A DNA stretch of 64,000 nt, taken from NCBI RefSeq assembly GCF_017916325.1, contig NC_090155.1:37501-101500 (forward strand). Direction: 5' to 3'. This document shows, one piece after another, positions 9,383 through 19,030 of this stretch. The first letter of the stretch is position 1. Each line of letters starts with the position of its first letter. A program made the position numbers and the translations under genes. The DNA comes from Leishmania martiniquensis. Taxonomy: Eukaryota > Euglenozoa > Kinetoplastea > Trypanosomatida > Trypanosomatidae. The notes under the pieces are model-generated. The model did not search any database and was not told where the DNA came from. It saw only the letters and a program-made list of their open reading frames with translations.

Positions 9383-12300
9383 TCATCCCTTCGACGAACG
9401 GGGGCGGCGAAAGGCGTTGAAGTTGTACTTGTAGTCGTACTGCAACTTCCGTGGAGCCGGCACGCGAGCCAGGACATGTGGCGCGCCAGCTGGTGGCGGT
9501 GAAGGGGAAAGCGGCGCGGCAGCAGAGTCAGCCGCAGCAACATCGCATGGCGGTGGAAGAGGCGCTGCGGATACTCGGGTACCGCCCTGCGAATCGGCAA
9601 CCGCACTGTCTGCTGCGGCAGTAGCTGGGAGGGAGGGCCCGATAAACGGCACAGGAGATGCCGTGTGAAGGCGAAAAAGAGGACAAGGGGGGAAGCTCAT
9701 GCGGTGCTGTTGGCACACACGCTGGGTCGCGAGGAGGGCCCACGTGTGGAGTCGGTCAAGCGTTGTCGGCAACGATGCAGCCTCGCCAGCACAGCGCAGC
9801 TGCGGATGAAGTAGTGTCCACGACAGTTGCGTAACAGTGAAAGCTGAAAGGGACGCGCTTCCATCGTAGTCGATCATGTTCGTGTAGAGAACCGTCGCCA
9901 CCTTGCCCCGGAAGCGGTGCGCGAGCCATTCCGCATAGTCGATGACTGCCGCCGATGGCGGAGCCAGCAGGGCACCGACGCAGCTCAGGATGACGCGACG
10001 GTGGTCCAGTGCACCGGCGGCCTTCGTGAAGTCTTCCGACTTGAAGAACCGCTCCAGGTCTGCCGCATTGATAGACTTGCAGCAGTCACGGTGTGCCTTG
10101 GCGAGGCCTCGACGCCACACAGCGTCGGTCTGGGCGTCTCTAAGGTAAGGAAAGGCCCACACGCCGTCCATCCTTCCGGCAGAAATTAAATCGAGCACAG
10201 CAGCCGGCGCCGCAGCGTATGCCGCCTTCCATCCTGAAGGTCCACCAACGTGTGCCGCGAGAAAAGGATTCCACGCAGCCGCTGACGAATTCTCCGGGGG
10301 GATGAGACCGGCCTCCGTCCATAAGGAGGCGAGGGACAGCCGCATGGCAATACTCCGGGTCTCGTCGTCACCGTCCTCGCCATCTCTGCCGACAACACAA
10401 ACGGAGGCGGCGAGCTGATCAAGAAGAAAGTTTACATCGCACAAGCGGCTGCAGAGCAGCGATGAAGCAACCTCCACAGCAACCCCTGTACTGGAGGTTC
10501 GTGGCTCCTGCACCCTGGCAAGCACAGAGGATAGCCACAGCACGAGGCGTGCGCCGAAAGAGGCATCACCCTCACGTTCGGGCGTGGAAGCATCAAACGG
10601 TGTGGAGACGGCAGCATCCAGAAATCCGCGAATGGGCTGAGTGGCCGCCTGCTCGCCTAGCTTGGCGCACAAAATGTCTCTGATTTCGGTGCTTGTTGCG
10701 GGGGGGCGGGCACCCAAGTCCTGAAGCACTGCATCAGCAATCAGCTGCCCGACAGCATCTGAGATCTGTGCCGCGCCAGTGCTCCTGCTCGCCTCCTGCG
10801 TCCGTGGCAGACATGGCGGGGTCGACGGGGCGGTAACGAGTATCTCTGCAGAGTCCACCAAAAGCTCGCCCCGCAGACCAAGCAACCGTTCATCGGCATC
10901 AAGGCGCACGCAGAAAATGTGCCCCTCCGCTACATACCGTACCTCCAGCGCAAGAGGTGATGCGTCATCGATGCCGGCAGCTCCGTTACAGAATGCTTCA
11001 AGCGCAGCGCGGCGCAGGTCATCTAAGGCGGTCCCATCTCGCAAGCGGCAGAGAACCATGTGCTGATCAGACCCCCAGCACACGGGTATTTGAAACCTGA
11101 CCGAATTCCGTTTGCCATCATCGTCCTCGCTAAAGCATAGCGAACGTGCAGCCGTCGCAGCCGCATCAGATGGGCCGACACTCGTACACATAACGAGCGG
11201 CGGCGCACCTGCTTCTGCACTGCTCTCCTCGCATGCCTTGACCTTCGCGTCGTTAGCATCTTCTGTGTCGGCGGAGGAGAAGGAAGCCTTTGACGTGCGA
11301 GAGGTGTGCTGTGTGCTTAATGGTGATGAGCCCACCTTTGATCTGCTCGTGGGCACTGGTGACGCAGAGGCATCCTGTAGAGACGTCGGTGAATGTTGCT
11401 GCGACAATGAGAGAGGTCTCGGTGTGGCTCCGACGCCGTCTGCGCCACCCCCATTGTGAGATGGCCGAGGCAAAGAGGCACATAGCGACGCAACGCTAGG
11501 TGATGAGTTTTCGCTGCAGCAGACATCAAGAGGCGCTACCGTAGGCCCACTCTGCTTACGGCTCACTGGGAGAGCGCCGGGCACTGTTGCGATGGCACTA
11601 GTCACATCCGACACTGCTCCAGCGGCGCCCCGCTCGCGAACCAGCGATTTGGGTACACTCGCCATCGGCACCTCTGTCTCGGCTGGCGGCGGCGTGGAAG
11701 GGTGACGAAGTAGCAGGCGCACCCGCAACGGCTGCTTCGACTCTCGGGAAAGCGCTAGCCACTCCCGCAGCATGCTGTCAGAGTCCAGGAGCACAGATGC
11801 GTCACTTGAGAGTACGGGCACGTGCGGTGTCGCTTCGGCACCGATTGCAGCCTCGCACTCTGCCGCGAAGCGCCGCCACAGGTGCAGCTCTTCCTTGGTG
11901 TACACAAAGCAAAGCTCATGCAGAGGGGCAGTGACGGCAGCGGTGGTCGCACCTTCGGATGCGGCTGGTCGCACCTGCACTCGAGCCTCGTACTTGGCAA
12001 CAGAAGTGGTGCTCTCGCGCAGGAGTGCGCGGCGCGGGGTGCCCAAGGGCACGTCGGGGGACGGTGCTGCCGCCGCTGCAGGTGGCGATGATGGCGGTGT
12101 CACAGGTGAGGGCGGAGTGGCAGCTGCTCGATAGAGCCGCGGTGATGAAGTCGCATCCTTCCGTCCTGGTGGGGCCTGAGAAGGTTTGCTTGAGGACGGA
12201 CTTAGCGGCTGGCTAGCCACATTCGAGAGCGGTGGAGGGTGCGGCTTCGGGTTTCTGGGCCCCGCTGCGCTCTCTGAAGGTGCGGGTGCCGGGGCCGGCG

Positions 12301-13042
12301 GTGACGACGGCGCGAGCGGGGCTGTGAATAGCTGCTGACTTGCCCGCCTGCTCGCCTCGTGCGGCGACGCTGCCGGGGTTCGCGAGCAGATGACGTACGT
12401 GAGCCGCACCGGTGCGCGCTGCGACGCGTGCTGCCTCAACAGCCGCAACGCGACTGCATCATCTGTGATCTCGACTCGGTCGTCATTGGGCTGCTGCGGG
12501 GTTGTGTAGAGTGTCAGTCGCATACCGCTCTTTGTGGGGCTGATGCTTAGCGTGTCCTCGACCGCGCGTGTCAGGCTTTCCAGTACGAACCGCTTTGGTA
12601 TAACGAACGTCTTCTCTTGGCAACTCGCGCTGTTGCGGTGAGCCGGTGACTTGGGCGGGGCGAATATGTGCAGCGTCACCAACTCGTTGTCGACGGCGTA
12701 CTCCGCAGACAGGAAGCTGCCCAAGTTTCGAGGCGATGCAGCGCTGCCAGTGATGGTGGCCTCGACGGTAAGAACATGAGTGGCCCGCCGCCGCTCTGCG
12801 GTTTGGAGGAGATTCCGCACATCCGCATCACCGCGGAGGAGAGCCTTTTCCCCCTTCCCCTCTGTCGCTCCCGCGGCCCTCTCCACCAGACTAACCGCAA
12901 ACGTGAAGTCCACCGAGTGCAGTCGAAGATCCTGCGACTTCACAAAGGCCTGTAGCTGCTCTCGGGTGGAGACGCCATCTGGAAGCTCACAGGAACGCTG
13001 AATGCGTTCATCGCCACTGCGCACAATCAGCACGCACTTCAT
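9383..13042 (-). CDS. Large protein with four probable PB1/ubiquitin-like modules
   Basis: The 1219-residue protein is not a family I can name. Four separated segments of about 90-100 residues share one layout: 1-96, 120-219, 351-446 and 647-737. Each starts with a beta-like strand pair, then a helix, then hydrophobic strands, then an acidic D-x-D/DD-containing turn, and ends in a strand such as VRLTYVIC, VRLLLRH or AEILVTA. This is the layout of PB1 or ubiquitin-like beta-grasp domains. Pro/Ser/Ala-rich linkers join them (225-345, 450-640). The region from about 755 to 1100 is predicted helical and unassigned, and the last 20 residues are basic (KLQYDYKYNFNAFRRPRSSKG region). The ATG is well placed: the minus strand has a strong pyrimidine tract (about 13135-13091) and a first AG at 13087-13086. 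A scaffold role is inferred from the module type only. Confidence 0.85.
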   Translation of the reverse strand: MKCVLIVRSGDERIQRSCELPDGVSTREQLQAFVKSQDLRLHSVDFTFAVSLVERAAGATEGKGEKALLRGDADVRNLLQTAERRRATHVLTVEATITGSAASPRNLGSFLSAEYAVDNELVTLHIFAPPKSPAHRNSASCQEKTFVIPKRFVLESLTRAVEDTLSISPTKSGMRLTLYTTPQQPNDDRVEITDDAVALRLLRQHASQRAPVRLTYVICSRTPAASPHEASRRASQQLFTAPLAPSSPPAPAPAPSESAAGPRNPKPHPPPLSNVASQPLSPSSSKPSQAPPGRKDATSSPRLYRAAATPPSPVTPPSSPPAAAAAPSPDVPLGTPRRALLRESTTSVAKYEARVQVRPAASEGATTAAVTAPLHELCFVYTKEELHLWRRFAAECEAAIGAEATPHVPVLSSDASVLLDSDSMLREWLALSRESKQPLRVRLLLRHPSTPPPAETEVPMASVPKSLVRERGAAGAVSDVTSAIATVPGALPVSRKQSGPTVAPLDVCCSENSSPSVASLCASLPRPSHNGGGADGVGATPRPLSLSQQHSPTSLQDASASPVPTSRSKVGSSPLSTQHTSRTSKASFSSADTEDANDAKVKACEESSAEAGAPPLVMCTSVGPSDAAATAARSLCFSEDDDGKRNSVRFQIPVCWGSDQHMVLCRLRDGTALDDLRRAALEAFCNGAAGIDDASPLALEVRYVAEGHIFCVRLDADERLLGLRGELLVDSAEILVTAPSTPPCLPRTQEASRSTGAAQISDAVGQLIADAVLQDLGARPPATSTEIRDILCAKLGEQAATQPIRGFLDAAVSTPFDASTPEREGDASFGARLVLWLSSVLARVQEPRTSSTGVAVEVASSLLCSRLCDVNFLLDQLAASVCVVGRDGEDGDDETRSIAMRLSLASLWTEAGLIPPENSSAAAWNPFLAAHVGGPSGWKAAYAAAPAAVLDLISAGRMDGVWAFPYLRDAQTDAVWRRGLAKAHRDCCKSINAADLERFFKSEDFTKAAGALDHRRVILSCVGALLAPPSAAVIDYAEWLAHRFRGKVATVLYTNMIDYDGSASLSAFTVTQLSWTLLHPQLRCAGEAASLPTTLDRLHTWALLATQRVCQQHRMSFPPCPLFRLHTASPVPFIGPSLPATAAADSAVADSQGGTRVSAAPLPPPCDVAAADSAAAPLSPSPPPAGAPHVLARVPAPRKLQYDYKYNFNAFRRPRSSKG

Positions 13043-14666
13043 CCGCGCTTAAGAAATTAAATAGGCGTCGCACGGCTGCGCAACGCTCGGCGAGCGAAAA
13101 GCGGGGGGAGGGAAGAGGCAGAGACAGAGCGGAGGCGATTCGAGCCTTTTTCGGGTTTCCTCAGTCGTGAGTCTCCCGACGGCGCGTATGCTCGGCGAAG
13201 CACAGGGCCTCAGTAAGTGGAGCCAGGGCGGCGGTACGCAGTGCCCTCTTTCCGTGGATCAGGGGAGCAGGTCTGCGATGAGTCTCTCGATGCGTGAAAG
13301 GCCTGAGAAATGGCGTAACGCAGCCGTGCGGCGCTCACAGAGAGAAATGCTCGCAAAGGGAAGGGAGAGGAGAGGCAGAGTGAGTGAGTGAGAGATCAGA
13401 AAGCTCCATGAAAGAGGAGCGATACCGATTGAAAGCTTCGCGCCGCCACTGCCGCTTCTCCTCCTCAGCAGCGCCGTACCACAAGTGTGTGTGTGTGTAG
13501 AAGGGGCTAAAGGTAAGCTCCAGTTTCCCATCAGACCCCTTGCCGCCATGCAGGCTCCTCGCAAGCAACGCAGTCGCTCGGCGAAGCGTACGAGCACATA
13601 ACGATGGCGCTCAGTAAAGAGGCGCTGAGCACTGCCGCCTCATATCAAGTGCGGAGGGGCACGCCAACAGTGATCCGGGGGAACCACCCGGAACTCAAGA
13701 GCTCACACGCGTAAGCTACGAGTCGAAAGGCTGTCCCTTTAAATTTCACTGAGTGCCTAGAGGCGTTCACCGTATTCACGAATGCTTCGCTATCACGCCA
13801 AGCGCAGGCGCATCGAGCTTTGATCACTTATCCTGCACCCCTTTCCCTCGAGCCCTTCCATTGTGGTCGTATGGGGGGATGGTCCCACCCTCCACAGCGA
13901 ACCTCCTCGCGGAGGTAGGGAGAGATGTGGTGGACTGGTGGAGGAGGGAGGAAGTGCGGTGTGATGGAGCGCAGCGAGCAGTTGCGAATTTGGGAGAAGA
14001 GCACATATGTATGTACCATAATGAGAAAATGGCACGGGCCGAACGGGGGCGCAGCACCGCGCACCGATGGACGGTGTGGATCACATGCACACACACACAC
14101 AGAGAGAGAGACGCGACAACTCTTCCGTGCCGTAGAAGAGGCACAGGAGTCCGCTCGACAATAAAGAATAGAAAGGAAAAGGGGGGCGGCCGTGCCTATG
14201 GCTCGGCGCACAGAAACGCTCCAAGGAAGCGCTTACGCACGGGATAGCCCATTGGGCGGGGCGCGGCACACACTTACGTCACTGCCAGGCGAGGGTGGAT
14301 GAAGAAACACCGGAAGAAACGTACTTCCTCCAGCGCTCGACCGCGAGAACGCAAAGGAGAGCGTGAGGAGGAGCAAAGAGGGGTGCCGAGAGCGACAAAA
14401 AAAAAGAAAAAGCCGCACTGGAGTGCAACTCTCCTCAGTGATCAGTCAGTCGGTCTGCGTGCAGTTTTCCAGACGATCGACAGAGGTGTCCACGACAGGA
14501 CAAAAAATAGGAAGACGTCACCTCCCTCTTCCTCGTCGACCTTTATAAGCGCGAGAGGGATAGGGTAACGGGAGTCAGGCAAAACCAAACGGCAGCCACA
14601 GCTGGCGAGAGGCCAACGCTATGTGACAGTAGTCACGGCTAAGACTGCTGGTGTGTGCGCTCTCTT
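13043..14666. other. 1.6-kb intergenic / 3' UTR region
   Basis: No supported gene. It contains the 3' UTR of the TMTC-type gene and the 5' region of the PB1-module gene, whose splice tract is at about 13135-13091. Short GT (13487-13498) and CA/GA (14087-14110) repeats are present. Confidence 0.5.
14087..14110. repeat. Compound (CA)n(GA)n microsatellite
   Basis: A CA run passes directly into a GA run in the 3' UTR region of the TMTC-type gene. Confidence 0.85.
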
Positions 14667-17399
14667 TCAAAGCGCCAGGAAGGAGAGATCGCTCGAGCAA
14701 GAGGCCATGGATGCGATATGCCTTCGTGCGTCCTGTTGAGCTGCATTGAGTGCCGCCATCACCTCGAGCTCGTGCTGAGCCCTGCGCATCTCCGCAAGGG
14801 AGCTTAGGCGAAATTGTGGAAACCCGCGCTCGATGATCTGCAGGAGGTCACCCCACCTGCTGCCGATCTTCTTGCGCACGTAAGCGTCCTTCATCACTGT
14901 GTGGACGTGGCAGTACTGACGAACAGCCACGTCCAAAAGAGCGAGCAGCACCTCTCTCCGCTCGGGCGTGTCCCTCCCTGTGTGACTGGCGTAGCGGGCG
15001 AGCATACGGCTTGTGGAGTCACCCACGGTGATGTACATTGTCATGCGATCAGGAATAGTGAGGAGGTTGTATTTGGGCCCCGAGAGCACTTGACGCCAGT
15101 CGGTGTCGCAGGGACGAAAGCGCTCCGCTAAGATGAGCGCCCTCTGCACTGCCTCCTGCGGCGTGAGAGGAACATTCTTCCACGACCTTTGGAAGCTGCT
15201 GGAGTGGAGATCACCGCCATCACTGTCCTCCCTGTCCTCCGCGCTGGGCGACTCGCTGATGTCTGTACCGTTCAAAGCCTCGCACTGCAAGGACACCTGC
15301 TCGTACCAGTAGAGTGTGCCGCAGTATGTGGTGGCACCGGTCATTCGACTCACCTCATCCGATAGCCAGTAAAGCTTCGAGTTGTTCCAGTGATGCATGG
15401 CTTCACTAAACAGCTGCTGGGCGAGACAGGGCCTCTGATAGCTCTTCAAAGCCGCGTGACCGGCCTGTTGGAGGTACGTCGCCTTTTGAGATTCCAATCG
15501 CACCAGCGACGCGTCGTCGAGGAAGTAGTCCACCTCTGTCATGTTGGGAAAGAGAACCCGGCGTACAAGTTCGTACGACCGACGGCACGAGTGGATGGAG
15601 AACGGGTCCCTCATGCAGATGCGGAGGTAGCGGTACGCCTTCTTCACGTTATAATTGTCGTTTAGCTCGTGCGCGGCAAGATAGAAGTAACCGCCGCGCA
15701 ACGCATCGTCCAACTCCATCGAGCGTTTGGCCAGATCGAGTACCTCAGGGGTGATGCGTGACTCGCGCGCTGAGATGATCGACGCCAGTTGCGCGTAAAC
15801 TTTGCCACTGTTGGGGCACGTCCGCATCGCAGAGCGGAACAGGCGCTCGTCTGTCATCCAGTCTTCATTGCGCCGGTAGGAAAACATGCCCCAGCCAATA
15901 CAGAGTAGCAGCAGCGCGTAAAAGTAGCGCTTCACGACCCCCTCGCGAAGCCCTGGGGCGGCCACCATGAATGTGATGAGCAGCACCGAGCCAATCGATG
16001 GTACGTACAGACAGCGTTCAGCGATGAAGGTGCCGACGGCGATGAAGAGGTGGCTGACCGGGGCGTAGGGGATTGCCATCCAGAGGAAACCGACGAGGCC
16101 TACCAGCGCCACGCGAGAGTGGAACACAAACGTGCCGTACAGGAGGCCCACTAAAGCCGCCAAAGCAGCTCCGGTAACTTTGAGAAAGTACGGCAGGCGG
16201 GGGTCATCCATGTTGTGCATGTGCGGGATGCAGTTGAAGCTGTACTCGCAGCACAGCGACGTGGGAAAGAAAAGCAGCTCCAAGTTCTTCACCTGAATCA
16301 CCCACCGAATGCCGAGCCAGTGGAAGAGACCTTTCGGGACAAAGTACTGCGGGTTTTCAGTTTGGCGCAGCAGGCGGCTCTTCTCCAGGTCAACATCACC
16401 AATGAACTGTCGGCGGAAGAGTATGTAGCTGGCAAGCTCCAGCACCGACACGCCAATGACGAGCAAGGAGCGCGGTCGCTGACACCGCCCACAGGCGTAC
16501 ATGACGCACGCGTGAACGCTGTAGATCGCGGTGAAAGTGATGGCGCTGTCTTTGCAGAGGACGCTCATGGTGAGCATGCACGCGGCGAAGACGACGTAGC
16601 GGGCCGCCCACATGCACTGCGGCAAGCGCGTCCGTGGTTTCTGCCCTGCGCGGCCTTTCCTCGTTGCTGCCACGGCGGCCGGCAGCCCCTTGGTCTTCAA
16701 AGACGCACCCGAGACGGCTGCGGTCGCCGACGTCGCGTCGGCCATCTCATCGACTTGGTTCAGATACCGGTGAATGCAAAAGAACCCGATGAGCCCAAAG
16801 AAGCAGTAAAGCAGCTCACACCTCCCGACGATGGATGTGACGGCGTCGACGTGGACGGGGTGCACGAGATACACCAACGCTGCCATCAAAGGTACCGCGT
16901 GGACGGAGGAGGTCCATACAGCTTTGAGGGAGTTGACCTTGGCAGTCTCAGCGGAGAGCAGCGAGCTGGGCACCGCAACGTGGACGTACACGCGAGCGAG
17001 GTAAAACACAAGGCACACGTTGAGGTACGCCACGGTGTAGTTGAAGCTGTGCAGAAAGGCTGGGATGTGGCGGTAGCCCATCAACCAGTTCTGAAGGCGG
17101 AAGGTGAGCACGGTGATCGGACGGTACGACCCGTTTGACTCCAAGCTGATGAGCGGCTTGCCCCAGAAGTCGTTGTAGAAAAGGGAGCCAAGAGAGGTTT
17201 CGTTTGCCGACGAGTCAGCGTTTCTTTCAATGGCGAGGTGGTCATCGAACGTCATCTCAGCAAAAATGCCGTTGTTGAATATGACCGCGGCCGCGACCAG
17301 CACAAGAGAGTGGACGTACACATCGGTAGGGTAGGCGAGCCGCCAGTGGAGGCGCTCAGCAACCGGCACCTTCTTCCCCGCTGCTTCCCCGATCGCCAT
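14667..17399 (-). CDS. TMTC-type multi-pass membrane protein (probable O-mannosyltransferase)
   Basis: The 910-residue protein matches the TMTC family (transmembrane and TPR-containing, GT-C fold, DUF1736). The luminal-loop acidic pair FDDHLAIERN (51-60) is followed by NDFWGKPL (76-83), SYRPITVLTFRLQNW (91-105) and HPVHVDAVTSIVGRCELL (180-197), all family hallmarks. Further membrane segments extend to about 500, with a conserved block around KNLELLFFPTSLCCEYSF. After DWMTDERLFRSAMRTCPNSGKVY a TPR-like helical region follows, but it is shorter and more divergent than the long TPR arrays of animal TMTC1-4. In animals these ER enzymes transfer mannose to cadherins; the trypanosomatid acceptor is unknown. 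The two Asp residues expected for a GT-C enzyme are present, so activity is plausible. The ATG follows a pyrimidine tract (about 17503-17459) with AG at 17451-17450. Confidence 0.87.
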   Translation of the reverse strand: MAIGEAAGKKVPVAERLHWRLAYPTDVYVHSLVLVAAAVIFNNGIFAEMTFDDHLAIERNADSSANETSLGSLFYNDFWGKPLISLESNGSYRPITVLTFRLQNWLMGYRHIPAFLHSFNYTVAYLNVCLVFYLARVYVHVAVPSSLLSAETAKVNSLKAVWTSSVHAVPLMAALVYLVHPVHVDAVTSIVGRCELLYCFFGLIGFFCIHRYLNQVDEMADATSATAAVSGASLKTKGLPAAVAATRKGRAGQKPRTRLPQCMWAARYVVFAACMLTMSVLCKDSAITFTAIYSVHACVMYACGRCQRPRSLLVIGVSVLELASYILFRRQFIGDVDLEKSRLLRQTENPQYFVPKGLFHWLGIRWVIQVKNLELLFFPTSLCCEYSFNCIPHMHNMDDPRLPYFLKVTGAALAALVGLLYGTFVFHSRVALVGLVGFLWMAIPYAPVSHLFIAVGTFIAERCLYVPSIGSVLLITFMVAAPGLREGVVKRYFYALLLLCIGWGMFSYRRNEDWMTDERLFRSAMRTCPNSGKVYAQLASIISARESRITPEVLDLAKRSMELDDALRGGYFYLAAHELNDNYNVKKAYRYLRICMRDPFSIHSCRRSYELVRRVLFPNMTEVDYFLDDASLVRLESQKATYLQQAGHAALKSYQRPCLAQQLFSEAMHHWNNSKLYWLSDEVSRMTGATTYCGTLYWYEQVSLQCEALNGTDISESPSAEDREDSDGGDLHSSSFQRSWKNVPLTPQEAVQRALILAERFRPCDTDWRQVLSGPKYNLLTIPDRMTMYITVGDSTSRMLARYASHTGRDTPERREVLLALLDVAVRQYCHVHTVMKDAYVRKKIGSRWGDLLQIIERGFPQFRLSSLAEMRRAQHELEVMAALNAAQQDARRHIASMASCSSDLSFLAL

Positions 17400-19030
17400 T
17401 CGAAGGCGAATACGTGAGGATTCGATGACCTGCTCGCGGCTTCACACCCCTCGCGAGGTGGTGGGCGGGGTATGAGTAGTAAGAAGCCGAAGAGGGGGGA
17501 GGTCGACTCTCCAGTGCAAAGGCATAGCCAGAGGAGAACTTGACTTAAAGCGCTGCAGCACCCGTGCCACTGATCTACGCGCGCTATTCACCGTCTGAGA
17601 GTGGTCTCCGGTCTGTGAGCGGAGTCGCGTGGTGGGAGCGCTCGCGCGAAGGTGGCAAAAAGAGCGAAAGTGTGGAAAAGAGAGAAGTCTGCGAGCGAAG
17701 GCAGCGAAACAAGCGTCCGCGTGCGGAGTCGACGGCTTTGAAAGAGAAGCAGGCCAGAGTGTACTCCGCACCGAAGCTGGGTGGGCGTCTTCGACGCCAC
17801 CTGAGCGCCCACTGTTGAGTTCTGGGAAACAGGAAAGCGGAGGTGCTCGGCAAAGACTAAAGCGCCTCCCGAACGCCCCTTTACGAATCTCTGCAGCATG
17901 CAAGGTGAGCCTGTCCCGGCCACGCGCGTTGGCGGCTGAATTACACGCAGGTGCAATCAGGCGCTATGATCGAGACCACTTTGAGAAGCGCGAGATTAAA
18001 CAGTAAACCCGGGTAAGGGATGTGAAGTCAGCAGCTCTATGAGTGCCGATTTCTTTTTGTCTGCTCAACGCATCCGTTCCGTAACACGTCCTCGCACGGG
18101 CCTTTCCTCACACTCCGCGCCGCCCATGCTCGACCCTGTGCCACCGCGCAGAGGCGGTTCGGCAGCGGCAGGGAGAGGGGGCCGCCTGGCTTCCCCTCAG
18201 CATCGCCTGGGGTGCCAGGCCCACGCGCTACCACATGCACCGAGCGGCGCGTCGTGCTCCGTCATGACGGGAAAGGGCAACAGCGGAAACGGCAACGAAA
18301 GGGTCCGTCACAGGTGCGCGCGCGCAGACGCGAAGAGAGAGCCGAGGCAGTGACCATCACACAGCAGTTCAAATGACGCCGTTGCAATCGCACTCCCTCA
18401 CCTGTGCCCTCCCCCAGCAGCCCTCCCGATTCGTTACTCTCTGCTCTGGTGCCTCCCCTCTTCCTTGTGTCGGGCAGAAGCAGTTCCGCTCTCTCACTCC
18501 GCCGTACCAAGGCCAGGAGAAAATGGAATGGAGCAGTAGCAAAGGAAGAGAGAAGAAGCGAGACGAGCGCCCTCAGCTGCGGGGACCTTTTCAGTCTCCC
18601 TCTCTACACCCGATAACTATTCTCTATGCGCACATACGCACACAGGCGCACACGCGCGCGTGCACCTGTGTGCCCTTCTGTGCATCGAGACGCCCCTGAA
18701 AAAGAGACCCGTCCTTGACGCGTCAGAGGAGTGCAGAGGAGCCGCTGGATGGATCGGGCCGTTGGCACACTGCCCTCCTCCTCCTCCATTGGCACAGCTC
18801 ATGAAGTTCTCTCCTATACAAAGTGGTGGCATGGTGCCCCTCATGTGCAGCCGAAGCGGTGTCGCCGTGAGCGGCAGATGATGTGTCGAAGCGTCCGCAT
18901 GCGTGAGAGCGAAGCGGTGAGCCCCTCCTCGCACGAAAACGTTCATATGCGCACCCTCAGCAGAACGCTGCGGGCGCCACGAGCGCCGCGCGCCCTTTTG
19001 TGCGGGCAAACAGGAATCGGTCCGCTGCCG
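17400..19030. other. 1.6-kb intergenic / 3' UTR region with repeat copy
   Basis: No supported gene. It holds the 3' UTR of the WD40/coiled-coil gene and the 5' region of the TMTC-type gene. The stretch 18110-18360 has the mixed, structured look of a degenerate retroposon (SIDER-like) and contains the second copy of the 19-bp repeat. That identification is only a suspicion. Confidence 0.45.
18259..18277. repeat. 19-bp dispersed repeat with palindromic core, copy 2
   Basis: Identical to bases 1-19 in the same orientation; contains the palindrome CCGTCATGACGG. Confidence 0.6.

Noticed and set aside
16215..17138. 307-codon plus-strand frame opposite the TMTC-type gene
   Set aside because: Antisense shadow of a clearly recognised coding region.
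18030..18360. Possible SIDER-type retroposon
   Set aside because: The sequence looks structured and holds the repeated 19-mer, but I could not match a SIDER consensus from memory, so it is not called as a mobile element.
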